DNA of 64,000 nt. Origin: Tupaia tana (Eukaryota; Chordata; Mammalia; Scandentia; Tupaiidae). The stretch spans positions 11,155,148 through 11,219,147 of the forward strand of contig JAKSZU010000031.1 in NCBI GenBank assembly GCA_026018925.1, in the 5' to 3' direction. The translations under genes and the position numbers were made by a program. Below, piece by piece: positions 9,754 through 19,259 of the stretch (position 1 is its first letter; each line of letters starts with the position of its first letter). The notes beneath the pieces are model-generated. The model saw only the letters and a program-made list of their open reading frames with translations. It was not told where the DNA came from and made no database searches.

Positions 9754-10004
9754 TTTTTGAGAGATTTCTTTTTTGCTGTAGGGTGCATGCACTGGTTGGA
9801 GAGACAGAGAGACAGAAAGCAAGAAATCACTCCCCAGGGAGGATAGCCACGCTGCAATCCCTTCTCCTCCATTCTCCTCGCAGGATTTTGGGCACGCACA
9901 CACATGCACCCAGGATAAGTTCCAAGCTGCGTGGTCCAGGACTCCAACCGTGGTCAGCCATGTGAGAGTCCAGCACCTTAACCACCATGCCACCCACCGG
10001 CCTC
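9754..10004 (-). mobile_element. SINE family A
   Basis: Complete minus-strand copy with moderate divergence. Its head ends 16 bp before the U4 pseudogene. Confidence 0.92.
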
Positions 10005-10020
10005 TTACTAAGACTCTCTG

Positions 10021-10092
10021 GCTTTGCACAGTGGCACTACCGTAGCCAACGAGGTTTGTTTGAGGTGTGATTATTGCTAATTGAAAACTTTT
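10021..10092 (+). pseudogene. U4 snRNA retropseudogene (first ~72 nt)
   Basis: GCTTTGCACAGTGGCACTAC begins a close match to the 5' end of spliceosomal U4 RNA, continuing through GTAGCCAACGAGG, TGATTATTGCTAATTG and AAAACTTTT with only a handful of changes. U4 base-pairs with U6 through this region and forms the 5' stem-loop here. The match stops after the AAAACTTTT segment, as in the truncated U-RNA pseudogenes common in mammals, so this is not a working gene. A B SINE has inserted at its 3' end, duplicating CTAATTGAAAACTTTT. Confidence 0.88.
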
Positions 10093-10235
10093 TTAAAGTT
10101 TATTTATTCATTCTTTTATTTTAATTTGACTAGAGGGGGGGAGTGAGAAAGCAAGTCACCAGGTCCAGGACTCGAACCATGATCGGCCATGTGGGAGAGT
10201 CCAGCACCTTAGCCACCATGTCACTTGCTGGTCCC
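10093..10235 (-). mobile_element. SINE family B inserted in the U4 pseudogene, 16-bp perfect TSD
   Basis: CTAATTGAAAACTTTT occurs at 10077-10092 and 10236-10251. The duplicated bases are themselves U4 sequence, so the SINE is younger than the pseudogene. Confidence 0.95.
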
Positions 10236-10319
10236 CTAATTGAAAACTTTTCTAAAGCACAGTTTACACCATGTATTTGGACAATAATAAAAGAAAGGAA
10301 AATTGTAACCTCGGTAAGT

Positions 10320-10391
10320 ATCTATTTATTTACTTATTTATAGGTTTTTGCCTTAAGGCACATGTGCTAGAGGGAAAGAGACAGAGACAAA
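10320..10391 (-). mobile_element. SINE family A, 3' end only
   Basis: TAGGTTTTTGCCTTAAGGCACATGTG then GAGACAGAGACA is the last ~70 bp of family A. The rest is missing, consistent with 5' truncation. Confidence 0.7.
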
Positions 10392-10460
10392 AATTACATT
10401 AGCAGAGGTTGTTTTTAAGTGGCTAGAACAACCTAGAAAAAAATTAAAAGGTGACATTTC

Positions 10461-10717
10461 TTTTTTTTTTTTTTTTTTAATAAATTTTTGCTATAGGGCA
10501 CATGTATTTGCTGGAAAGACAGAGAAAGACAGTGAGAAATCATGCCCCTAGGGAACATGGCCATGTCACGATCCCTTCTCCTCCATTCTCCTCTCGGGAT
10601 TTTGGGTACGCATGCACACATGCCCAGGGTGAGTTTAAGCCGCCAGGCCTGGGACTCAAACCAGGGTCCACTACGTAGGAGTCCAGTGATGTAACCATGA
10701 CGCCATCTGCTGGTCCC
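10461..10717 (-). mobile_element. SINE family A, ~15-bp TSD
   Basis: AAAAGGTGACATTTC (10446-10460) and AAAATGTGACACTTC (10718-10732) are an imperfect TSD. Confidence 0.94.
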
Positions 10718-10732
10718 AAAATGTGACACTTC

Positions 10733-11106
10733 TTGTCCAATGCATTTCAGATAAGGGAAAGTAATTTGTATAGTAATAAAAAATATTGTTTGAATGAGAT
10801 AAAGTACAACATAGTGAATATCTTGTTAGACTGTCTGTTTCAATCTCACTCTAGAGTCATTGAACATGGAAAGAATGAGCTGTTTGAATGCTCTTCTAAA
10901 CAGGATTTGGATGACAATTCTAGTTTTGTAGAGACATACAGAAGCACAGTGTTTTATTTTAAATGCCCAATGCGCAATTTTCCAGGCAACGCATGTGAAA
11001 CTAGGCAAAGGAGACACTTTGGTGTTTAATAGTCTGTTGGGATATTTAAAGGCAAATCTTTTCAAACAAATTATTGTGATAGACACATGTAGACAGAAAG
11101 AAGTAC
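10733..11106. other. Unique sequence
   Basis: An open stretch of 98 codons spans 10733-11029 on plus, but it has no recognisable domain and I do not call it a gene. Confidence 0.45.
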
Positions 11107-11120
11107 TGATTTCTAATTTT

Positions 11121-11154
11121 TGGTTTTTTTTAAAGAATTATTTTATTTTACTAT

Positions 11155-11201
<47 letters not shown>

Positions 11202-11360
11202 TATTTGACTAGAGAGGGACAGAGGGAGAGAAAGAGAGAGAGACAGAGAGTGAGAGAGAGAGGGGAAGAGTGGGAAAGCAAGCCAACAGGTCTGGGACTC
11301 GAACTATGGTCGGTCATGTGGGAGTCCAACGCCCTTAACCACCACACCACCTGCCAGCCC
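11121..11360 (-). mobile_element. SINE family B with a long (TTTA)n tail
   Basis: TSD TGATTTCTAATTTT (11107-11120) and TGATTTCTAGTTTT (11361-11374). The tail has expanded into about 13 TTTA repeats at 11150-11204. Confidence 0.95.
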
Positions 11361-11433
11361 TGATTTCTAGTTTTCTTGTTGGTTATGACCACCCACTACT
11401 ATCTCTCAAAAGCAGTTTGTTACAACAACTTTT

Positions 11434-11590
11434 GGGGGCCAGCAGGGCGTGTGGTGGTTGAGGTGCTGGATTCTCACATGACCAACCATGGTTCAAGTCC
11501 CAGACCTGGAAGCTTGCTTTTCTCACTTTGCCATGTCGTCAATTAAATAATAATGTTAAATAAAATTAAATCATTCTTTAAAAAAAAAAA
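11434..11590 (+). mobile_element. SINE family B
   Basis: Likely TSD CAACAACTTTT (11423-11433) and AACAAGCTTTT (11591-11601). Short CT linker partly lost. Confidence 0.92.
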
Positions 11591-11601
11591 AACAAGCTTT
11601 T

Positions 11602-12492
11602 TTAATGTCAGAGGAGGTGTTTTATTCCTGTAATGTTTAGGATATTAGGATATTAGGATGATTTGATTTGTTTCACATAGATACCGTCATATATGATCAA
11701 TATTGATACTAATAGTGAAAGTGAAAGTTGTGATATGACTTTATGTTAACACAGCTTTTCACAATATTTGTTACCGTGTTACTTTGAATAGTCCCTTCTT
11801 CTTGTTCTGAGCTTCTACAGTGTCTTCACGCCCATTGACAATGAAGCGAATAAACACATTGTGTTATAGTTATCCAACAGACTACTACTCAATAGTACAA
11901 AGAAAATGTGCGATATCGATACAAATTGATTTCAAAGACTTTGTTGTATTATCTTAGGCACTTGTGGCCACTGCTTTAAATTTTTCAATAATTCTCTGAT
12001 GCCAGAACACAGAGTAGCCAGTCTAGAAATGTTACTACCTGGAGTGCGTTTGAAAGATGGAAGAAACAGACCCTCCCTTTCCCATGTCTACTTCAAAAAT
12101 AATCGCAGCCTTTTTTTTTTTTTTTTTGAACATTTGCCAGAGTAATCATCTCTGACAGTGTTTCCAAATGGACTAAGTTTGTCAAAATCTGAATTGTTTT
12201 ATGTCAGACGCATGCAGTTTGTCACCACTAAAAGCAGCAGTTCACTAAGAAGATTCTGCTCCTCACCATCAACGCCACTGAAGAACGTTTTATAGAAGGT
12301 TTTCAGTGTCTTAATACAAAGAAAATGACCTCGTGCTCCTACTTAGAGCCCAACACCCTCATATCACAAGGCAATGAAAGGACTTTTTTTAAAAAAGAGA
12401 ATTATTGAGCCAATGTTATTTGTTATCATTTTTTTATTTTTAATTTTTTTATTACCTTTAATCACATATATCTTTATAGTGTATAGCATTTC
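11602..12492. other. Unique sequence with a T tract and a protein-like minus-strand stretch
   Basis: About 890 bp without SINEs. A T run at 12112-12127 is followed by minus-strand coding-like sequence (about 12345 down to 12128). It may be a 5'-truncated processed pseudogene with its poly-A, but I cannot name the parent. Confidence 0.4.
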
Positions 12493-12612
12493 TTTTTAAT
12501 TATTTGTTTTTTTCAGTTTGACCAGAGAGAGAAGGAAAGCGAGAAAACCAGCTGCCAGGTCCAGGACTCGAGAGAGTCCAGGGCCTTAACCACCACACCA
12601 CCTGCCAACCCA
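12493..12612 (-). mobile_element. SINE family B with an internal deletion
   Basis: The segment between GGACTCGA and GAGTCC in the head is missing, so the B box and the anticodon-like region are fused. Confidence 0.85.
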
Positions 12613-12635
12613 GCAATTAAAAATTTTATATATGA

Positions 12636-12779
12636 TTAAGGTGCTAGACTCCCACACAATTGACCACAGTTTAAGTCTCAGACTTGGCGGCTTGCTTTCT
12701 CACTTTCTCTCTGTTTGTCTCTCACTGGTGAGCGCATGTGCCCTATAGCAAATTAAATCATAATAATAAATAAAATAAG
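12636..12779 (+). mobile_element. SINE family C (B-type front, A-type 3' end)
   Basis: Starts inside the head at GATTAAGGTGCTAGACTCCC and runs through GGCTTGCTTTCTCAC as in family B. It then ends CTGGTGAGCGCATGTGCCC, TATAGCAAATTAAA as in family A. This hybrid end defines family C here. Confidence 0.85.
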
Positions 12780-12784
12780 CAATT

Positions 12785-12995
12785 GTTTTTTTTTTTTTAA
12801 AAGAAAGAGTTTTATATCTGTACATGTGCAGCGTTTTTAGGCAGCATCTTGGTATGTGGTGATCCACCTGCATCAGCCTCCGGAGTAGCTGGGACTACAG
12901 GTGCATGCTGCCACACCAGGAATTTTTAGGGGTGTGTGTCGGGAATCAAACCCGGGACCCTCATGACCTCAGTCTGCAGAGAAGAAGCATTTGCC
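12785..12995 (-). mobile_element. Composite SINE: tRNA-like 5' part joined to a 7SL/Alu-like 3' part
   Basis: On the minus strand, 12995-12930 is tRNA-like, with a B box in GGGTTTGATTCCCGACAC. 12928-12859 closely matches the 7SL/Alu right-arm core (ACCTGTAGTCCCAGCTACTC, GGAGGCTGATGCAGG, GGATCACC). A T run at 12785-12798 on plus could be its poly-A tail. The order tRNA then 7SL resembles composite SINEs known from strepsirrhines and other Euarchontoglires. It is the only 7SL-derived copy I see in the window. Confidence 0.75.
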
Positions 12996-13159
12996 AGTAT
13001 TACCTTGAGCTGAGAGTCCTCATGAGGACTAGAATCGTGTCATTACGATTACAGGAAGTGGCGTAAAATCTGGTGGGCCTTGTGAGCATCTGTAAACTGA
13101 CATTATTTGCATCATAAATGATTTCTCTTAATAAGTGCATCATTTTTTGCTTTTCTTGC

Positions 13160-13442
13160 TTTTATTTTAATTTTAATTTTATTTATTTATTTATTTAGTT
13201 CGTTAGTTAGTTTGCTATAGGGTGCATGTGCTCGCTGGAGAGAGGTAGAGAGGGAAAGTGAGAAATCACCCCCCCAGAGAGGATGGCCCCAGCACAATCC
13301 TTCCTTCTCCATTTTCCTTTTGGTATTTTTGGCACACACACGTGCCAGACATCTCTTCCAAGCCACCGGGTTTAGAATTCAAACTTTGTCGTCAGCCATG
13401 AGGGATCCAGCCACCCTAACCACCAAGTAACTGGCTGGTCCT
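13160..13442 (-). mobile_element. SINE family A, old
   Basis: TTTA-rich tail at 13160-13205, body with CCCCCCCAGAG, head ending GGCTGGTCCTG. The preceding 12996-13159 is unique. Confidence 0.87.
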
Positions 13443-13539
13443 GTGATTAAACATTTTGAAACTGTATTTTTCATAAAAAACTGAGCTCCCAAGAATAGAA
13501 AGAAAAAAAAATAATAATAACGAACTAAAAAAATCTATA

Positions 13540-13700
13540 GGGGCTGGTAGGTGGAATGGTGGTTAAGTGCGCTGGACTCCCACATGATCAACTGGGGTTC
13601 AAGTCCCGAGCCTGGCAGCTTGTTTTCTCACTTTCTCTCTCTCTCTCATTCTGTCCCTCTCTGCTCAAATTAAAATAAATATATAAATAAAGTTAAATTA
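13540..13700 (+). mobile_element. SINE family B whose tail received the HAL1 element
   Basis: Full copy ending in AATAAAGTTAAATTA, which is the left TSD of the HAL1 insertion that follows. Confidence 0.92.
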
Positions 13701-14274
13701 AACCAAAGGCCATCTGCTCAGACTTCACCCTCCTGCTCCCCGGTCTAGCCAGGAGCCACGCTAAGCCAATCAGTAGCCATCTACAATTCAGTTAAAAGTG
13801 GCCCCTTTCAGAGATTTGACCACCGAAGACCCTCTGCCCATACTTCACCCTCTTGCTCCCTGGTCTAGCCAAGAGCCAAACTGCAAGTCACCTCCTCTGG
13901 ATTTCTCTGATTGCTCAAATTTGACTCCAACAAGTAGAAAAACTGTATAATCCATCAGATAACCAGAAACCACCTCAGAGGCACAAGAAATATGAGAAAC
14001 AAAGAAAACATCTCTCCTCTAATGGAAAAGAATAACTTCTCTTCCTTTACAAAGAATACAAGAGAACTCCTAGAAATGTCAGATACAGAATTTAAAATAT
14101 TCATAGTGACAAAGCTAACAGAGATGTAAGAGAATAAAGACAATAAACTCCACAAGGTGGAGGAGAAAAGAGACACCAAGTTCCTGGAGGTGAGGAAGTT
14201 CTTGCACGATCTGAAAGAGGAGATACACACCATAAAAAAGAATCAAATGGAATTGTTAAGAGATGAAGGTTGTG

Positions 14275-14758
14275 GGAACCAGCAGTTAGCATAATGGCTA
14301 TGTTGCTGGACTCCCATGTAGTCGACCGTGGTTCGCGTCCCGGACCCGGTGGCTTAAAACTCACGCCGTCGGGGCTGGCAAGTGGCATGGTGGTTAAAGG
14401 CGCTGGACTCCCACATGGCTGACCACAGTTCGAGTCTCGGACCTGGTGGCTTGCTTTCTCACTTCCTCTCTCTTTCTCTCTGTCTCTCTCTGATCAAACT
14501 GGAAAATAATAATGATAATAACAATAAATAAAGTTAAATAAAATAATTCTTTAAAAAAAAAAAAAAAAAAAAACTCACGCCGGGCGCATGTGCGTGCGTG
14601 CCCAAGATCCCGAGAGGAGAATGGAGGAGAAGGGATTGCGGCGTGACCATCCCCCCTGGGGGGTGATTTCTTGCTTTCTGTCTCTATGTCTCTCTTTGTC
14701 TGACGAGCGCACCCGTCCTATAGCGAAAAACCTCTTCTCCCCCCCCCCAAAAAAAAAA
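14275..14758 (+). mobile_element. SINE family A inside HAL1, itself split by a B SINE
   Basis: CpG-rich young-type head (GTTCGCGTCCCGGACCCGG) at 14275-14368. The body resumes at 14570 with ACTCACGCCGGGCGC and ends in a C run plus poly-A. Confidence 0.95.
14371..14569 (+). mobile_element. SINE family B nested in the A SINE, 13-bp perfect TSD
   Basis: AAAACTCACGCCG occurs at 14356-14368 and 14570-14582. Third level of a stack: B in A in HAL1. Confidence 0.96.
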
Positions 14759-16219
14759 GACTGAGAAAAGAACTCAAACAAATGAGATCAACATATGAGT
14801 AATACTAGATACCATTAAACACCCAAACATCCGGATCATCAGTATCTCAGAATGTGAAGAAACTAATAAGGTCATAGATAATCTATTCCATGACATCCTG
14901 GAAGAAAACTTTCCAAATCTAGAGAGGCACTCAAATATCCAAACCCAAGAAATACAAAGAACCCCACATAGAATCTACCCAAGAAGATCTTCCTCAAGAC
15001 ACATCATAGCCAGATTGACCAAAACCACAGACAGAGGCACGATATTAAGATTGGCAAGAGAGTAACATCTAGGTACCTACAAAGGCTATCCCATCAAGCT
15101 AACAGTGAACCTCTCATCAGAAACAATGTGAGCTAGGAAAAAATGGGAAAATGTATTAAGTAAAAAACAATTTCATCCAAGAATTATCCTTCACATGGGA
15201 AAAAAAAAAAAAAAAGGCAAAACATTCTCAGATAAACAAAACCTGAGAGAATTTACCCATACCAGACCAGCTCTCCAAGAAGTACTGAAGGAAGTGCTAT
15301 CCCAAGAAAACTAAAGTCGGACACACAGAAATTAGAGTTCACAAAACAACCAAGAGAATGGCCAGCCTAACTGTAGGAACAAGTTCTGAGTTAATGTTAA
15401 CTTCCGGAGTTTAAGTGGACTAGTGAAATAGAATTTTTTTACTTTAGACTAAAACATTACTGATTTTCTTCAATGCTTTGATTTCCATATTTAAGGGTTT
15501 TTGTCTTCTCTTGAACTGTCGATAGGTTCATCTCCCTACTATTTGAACTGAATCCTAACCTTTTTCCTGGCTTTAAGTTTTAAGCAAATTTCTCTTAGCA
15601 TTTTTTTTTATTTTGATCTGTTAAAGCTAAAACATTTTTTAACATTAAAAAATACACTAAAATACCTATTAATATGTATTTAATGACTGCAGTGAGCTAT
15701 ATAGCCCCAGGTAGGTACTACTTTATAGTATGTTCACTTTACTCACTGAGGTTTATGCCTAGAGTCATACATGCATTCTTACAGATGTACACATCAGCTG
15801 TGCTTGATATTGGAAGCCTTTACATTAATTAGGATCTTTGGTGAACCAATAAAATGTGAAAAAAAATGGCATGGAAAACAACTGTATACCCCAGAGACAG
15901 TGTGGGAGAAGGGCGGAAGTTGGCAGAGGGTGAGAGATAGGGAATCAAGAGGGAGGGGAACAAAGCAAAATATATAAGAAACAAGAAGTAGAAAATTATT
16001 TGTTGATGATAACATGTATGGTAATTGAGCCAGTATACAATGTATACTGGATGGAAAATCTCATTTCGTATACTGTTTTGATGTACAGTGAATGACTGTA
16101 AAAAAATTAATTAAAAAGTAATAAATGAATAAAGTGAAATTATTATTAAAAATAATCTATGGCATAATCAAAACATATAGGCCACTTTTATTTATTTATT
16201 TTTTTAAGAATTATCTATT

Positions 16220-16377
16220 GGGACCAGCAGGTGGCATGGTGGTTAAGGCGTCGGACACTCCCACATGGCCGACCATGGTTCGAGTCCTGAACCTGGTGGC
16301 TTGCTTTCTTGCTTTCTCCCTCTCTCTCTCTGTCTCTCTCTGGTCAAAGTAAATGAATGAATAAATAAAATAAAATA

Positions 16378-16406
<29 letters not shown>
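16220..16406 (+). mobile_element. SINE family B with (AAT)n tail, 14-bp perfect TSD
   Basis: AAGAATTATCTATT occurs at 16206-16219 and 16407-16420. The tail is an AAT microsatellite. Confidence 0.96.
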
Positions 16407-16408
<2 letters not shown>

Positions 16409-16422
16409 GAATTATCTATTTA

Positions 16423-16696
16423 GGACCAGCAGATAGCATAATGGCCACATCTCTGGACTCCCATGTAGTCAACCATGGCTCGAGTCCCAGACCCAGTAGC
16501 TTAAACTCATGCTGGGTGCGTATGTGTGCGTTCCCAAGATCCCGAGAGAAGGATGGAGAAGAAGGGATTGCTGCGTGGCCATCCCCTGGGGGGGCAGTGA
16601 TTTCTTGCTTTCTGTCTCTCTCTGTCTCTCCAGTGACCACATGAGCCCTGTAGCAAAACTCTCTCTCTCTCTCTCTCCCTCAAAAAAAAAAAAAAA
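16423..16696 (+). mobile_element. SINE family A inserted next to the B SINE's TSD
   Basis: Starts two bases after the right TSD of the previous element. The same target words reappear after its poly-A (AATTTATCTAATTT from 16699), so the site was used twice. Confidence 0.94.
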
Positions 16697-16707
16697 GGAA
16701 TTTATCT

Positions 16708-16851
16708 AATTTTATTTATCATTATCCTTATTTTTCAATTTGCTACAAGGTACGAGAGAGAATCGAAAACAAGCTGACAAGTCCAGGACTTGAACCGTGG
16801 TTGGCCACGTGGGAGTCCAGCACCTCAACCACCACACCACCTGCTGGCCTG
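16708..16851 (-). mobile_element. SINE family B/C, short
   Basis: The 3' end (TTTGCTACAAGGTACGAGAG on plus) looks like the A/C type. The head is complete to CCTGCTGGCCTG. Confidence 0.83.
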
Positions 16852-17241
16852 AGGTTACTTTCTCGTCCTTGGTCTTCCTTGAGTGTCAGCCCAGTGACCA
16901 AAAATATTGTAGGTCTGCTTCCTTCTTTAGCAAGTAAGCCTTAAAATCGTCTGTGATGGATCGTTTATTCTTTGAGAGATTTAAGGGCATTTGTAGCTAC
17001 AAATCATATTTCTTGTTCCTTTTTCTTAAACCACATCTATATTTTGTGTCTGTCTAATGATGTTTTTTTTTAATGCCTAACCCTTTGGCCCAAGAACTCA
17101 ATCCCAAAGATGCTTCTCTCTGGAGGGGTTGACTAGTTGGCTTCTTCCAGGTCAACTGTAACTTTAGAGAAGTTTGCAAGGATGACTATTACAAGAGGCC
17201 CTGGTCTTCTCTGTTGGTTTCACCCTCACACATGCAGTTCC
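16852..17241. other. Unique sequence
   Basis: No repeat or gene recognised. Confidence 0.5.
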
Positions 17242-17480
17242 AGGACCAGCTTCATGATGGTGGTTAAGACAGCTAGATTCCAGATGGGTGACCACGTGGT
17301 TCGAGTTCCAGACTTGACAGATTGGGCGTGCCTGCACGTACCCAAAATCTCCAAAGGAGGGACAAATGAAAGAGGGGATTGTGGTGTGACTATCCCCCAT
17401 GGGAGGTGCTTTCTCTCTCCCTTTCTCTCTGTCTTTCTGTCTCTGGTTAGTGCATGAGCCCTCTAGAAAAATTGTTAAAA
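17242..17480 (+). mobile_element. SINE family A, old
   Basis: Diverged (CCCAAAATCTCCAAAGG, CCCCCATGGGAGGTGC). Head and B box (GGTTCGAGTTCC) still clear. Confidence 0.85.
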
Positions 17481-17481
17481 A

Positions 17482-17556
17482 TTTTTTTTTGAGAAATTTT
17501 TGCTATGGTGCAGTGAGAGTCCAATGACATAACCATTTTGCCACCTGCTGGTCCTG
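17482..17556 (-). mobile_element. SINE family A reduced to tail plus head
   Basis: TTTTTGCTATGGTG is joined directly to GAGAGTCCAATGACATAACC, so the body is missing. Confidence 0.75.
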
Positions 17557-17585
17557 CAAAATTTGAAATTTAAAATGCAATTTTA

Positions 17586-17862
17586 TGATTTATTTACTTA
17601 TTATTATTATTGGAGAGATTTTTTGCTCTAGGGCATGTACACTTGCTGGAGAGACAGAGAGAGACAGAGAGACAGAAGTGACAAATCACTCCCCAGGAGG
17701 GATGGCCATACCGCAATCCCTTCTCCTCTGTTCTCCTCCTGGGATCTTGGGCACACACGCACACACACCCAGAGTGAGTTTCAAGCCACCGGGTCCAAGA
17801 TTTGAATCATGGTCGTCCATGTGAGAGTCCAGCGACGTAACTGCTATGCCATTTATTAGCCC
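17586..17862 (-). mobile_element. SINE family A, 15-bp perfect TSD
   Basis: TAAAATGCAATTTTA occurs at 17571-17585 and 17863-17877. Confidence 0.96.
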
Positions 17863-17877
17863 TAAAATGCAATTTTA

Positions 17878-18490
17878 GAAGGTATCTATGTGTATCTATA
17901 TATGTGTTATATAGAGCTATATTAATATATTTAAATATATGTGTACATAAATATAAATATGTATATATAAATTATATATGTGTAAAACATATGTAGAGAA
18001 ATATATTTAAATATGTATATATAAGTATATATATGGTTATATATACATATTTAAAGTGCCTTTATGTATAAATATTTAAATATTTAATATACATATTTAT
18101 ATATATAAATATTTATATATAAAAATACCATATAAGTCTTTAAATATTTATTTATTTATTTATTTTTAAAGAATTATTTTATTTTATTTTATTTATTCAT
18201 TCATTTATTTTCATTTGACCAGAGAGAGAAAAAGAGAGAGGGAAAGTGAGAGAGCAAGCCACCAGGTCCAGAACTCAAACTGTGGTCGACAACGTGGGAG
18301 TGTCCAGTGCCTTAACCACCATGCCACCTGCTGGTCCCCATAAATATATATTTAAAATGCCTTTACTTATGATATCTATGTAAATTAATATATACTATGT
18401 GAAATATTAGTTATATATAATATATGTAATTACATATATTTCCATTTAGATACATTTATGCATAAGTTTATTTATATATTTAGACATCTC
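17878..18490. repeat. AT-rich TATA/AATATTT low-complexity region
   Basis: A long stretch of TATA, ATAT and TAAATATTT words without a fixed period, split by a B SINE at 18149-18339. Confidence 0.9.
18149..18339 (-). mobile_element. SINE family B in AT-rich DNA
   Basis: Consensus-like copy. The TSD cannot be fixed because both flanks are TAAATATTT-rich. Confidence 0.92.
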
Positions 18491-18499
18491 ACTTTTTTC

Positions 18500-18770
18500 T
18501 TAATTAATTAATTAATTAATTATTTTTAAGGTTTTTGCCGTAGAATGTGTGCACTCACCACAGAAAGACATAGAGAGACAGTGAGAAGGGGAAGAGAGAA
18601 ATCACTCCCCAGAGAACATGCCCATGCCACAGTTCTCTCTCCTTCAATCTTTTCTTGGGATTTTGGGCATGTACATACATGTGCCTGGTGTGATTTTCAA
18701 GCTTCCGGACACGGGACTCAAGCCATGGTCAGCCATATGGAGTCCAGTGCCTTAACTACCACGCTAACTT
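18500..18770 (-). mobile_element. SINE family A with (TTAA)n tail
   Basis: TTAA repeats at about 18499-18522 form the tail. The first ~10 bases of the head are lost. Confidence 0.88.
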
Positions 18771-19259
18771 CAAAGCATAAGTATTCTTCCTCTGAATTGC
18801 AGAGTCGTCCTTATTTTAAAATTGGTCTTCAGTTACATTGCAGAACACATGGGTATAAACATTCATGAAATCCATGCTATTTTATGATTTAATTAAATCC
18901 AAAGAAAAATAGCGTCCGAGGTTCTCCAGAGAAATGTAGAAATGTGTTTGTGGTTGTGGAGAGGCAAATTGGTTTCTTACTAATTCTTTAAAATATGTAA
19001 ATACATTATTCTAAAACCAGATCCACTAGTGTAATTTATGATTCTGTTCCCTAAAATTTCTATTTAGAAAAACATCAGAAAAATGTACTCACATTGTATC
19101 CTATAATTATTGCTTAAAATAATATTTGCATAATCTAATTATTCTAGTAGTATGAATGAAACATTTGTAAGATGAAAGCAAAAGTATGGCACAAAACTAC
19201 TGGAGAATAAGCAAGCAAAAACAATATAGGTTGGATTACAAACCTCCAATAAAAAAGTA
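18771..19259. other. Unique AT-rich sequence
   Basis: No repeat or gene recognised. Confidence 0.5.

Larger units (their letters stand above)
13992..15314 (+). pseudogene. L1/HAL1 ORF1 relic (ORF1p, RNA-binding chaperone)
   Basis: ORF1p binds the element's RNA and coats it in a ribonucleoprotein particle. The first ATG is at 13992. Recognisable ORF1p stretches are EFKIFIVTKLTEM, the coiled-coil-like DLKEEIHTIKKNQMELL (about 14205-14260), the RRM-region ENFPNLERHSNIQTQEIQRT (about 14908-14967), and the C-terminal KTFSDKQNLREFTHTRPALQ ending SQEN and a TAA at 15312-15314. The frame is broken: the first in-frame stop (TAA) is already at 14127-14129, a frame change follows before the coiled coil, and an A SINE interrupts at 14275-14758. 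It cannot make a full protein. Confidence 0.85.
13701..16127 (+). mobile_element. HAL1-type half-LINE (ORF1 but no ORF2)
   Basis: A 5' region at 13701-13990 is followed by an L1 ORF1 relic (13992-15314), then about 570 bp with no ORF2 signal, then a 3' end related to the L1 3'UTRs elsewhere in this window (GAGACAGTGTGGGAG, GATGATAACATGTATG, TTGATGTACAGTGAATGACTG). Removing the SINE insert leaves about 1.95 kb. A 15-bp TSD, AATAAAGTTAAATTA (13686-13700) and AATAAAGTGAAATTA (16128-16142), shows that this short form transposed as a unit, so it is not simply a deleted L1. Half-L1 elements with this structure are known in mammals as HAL1. The 5' region carries two 120-bp-spaced repeats (13711 and 13831), like L1 promoter monomers. 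Confidence 0.8.
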
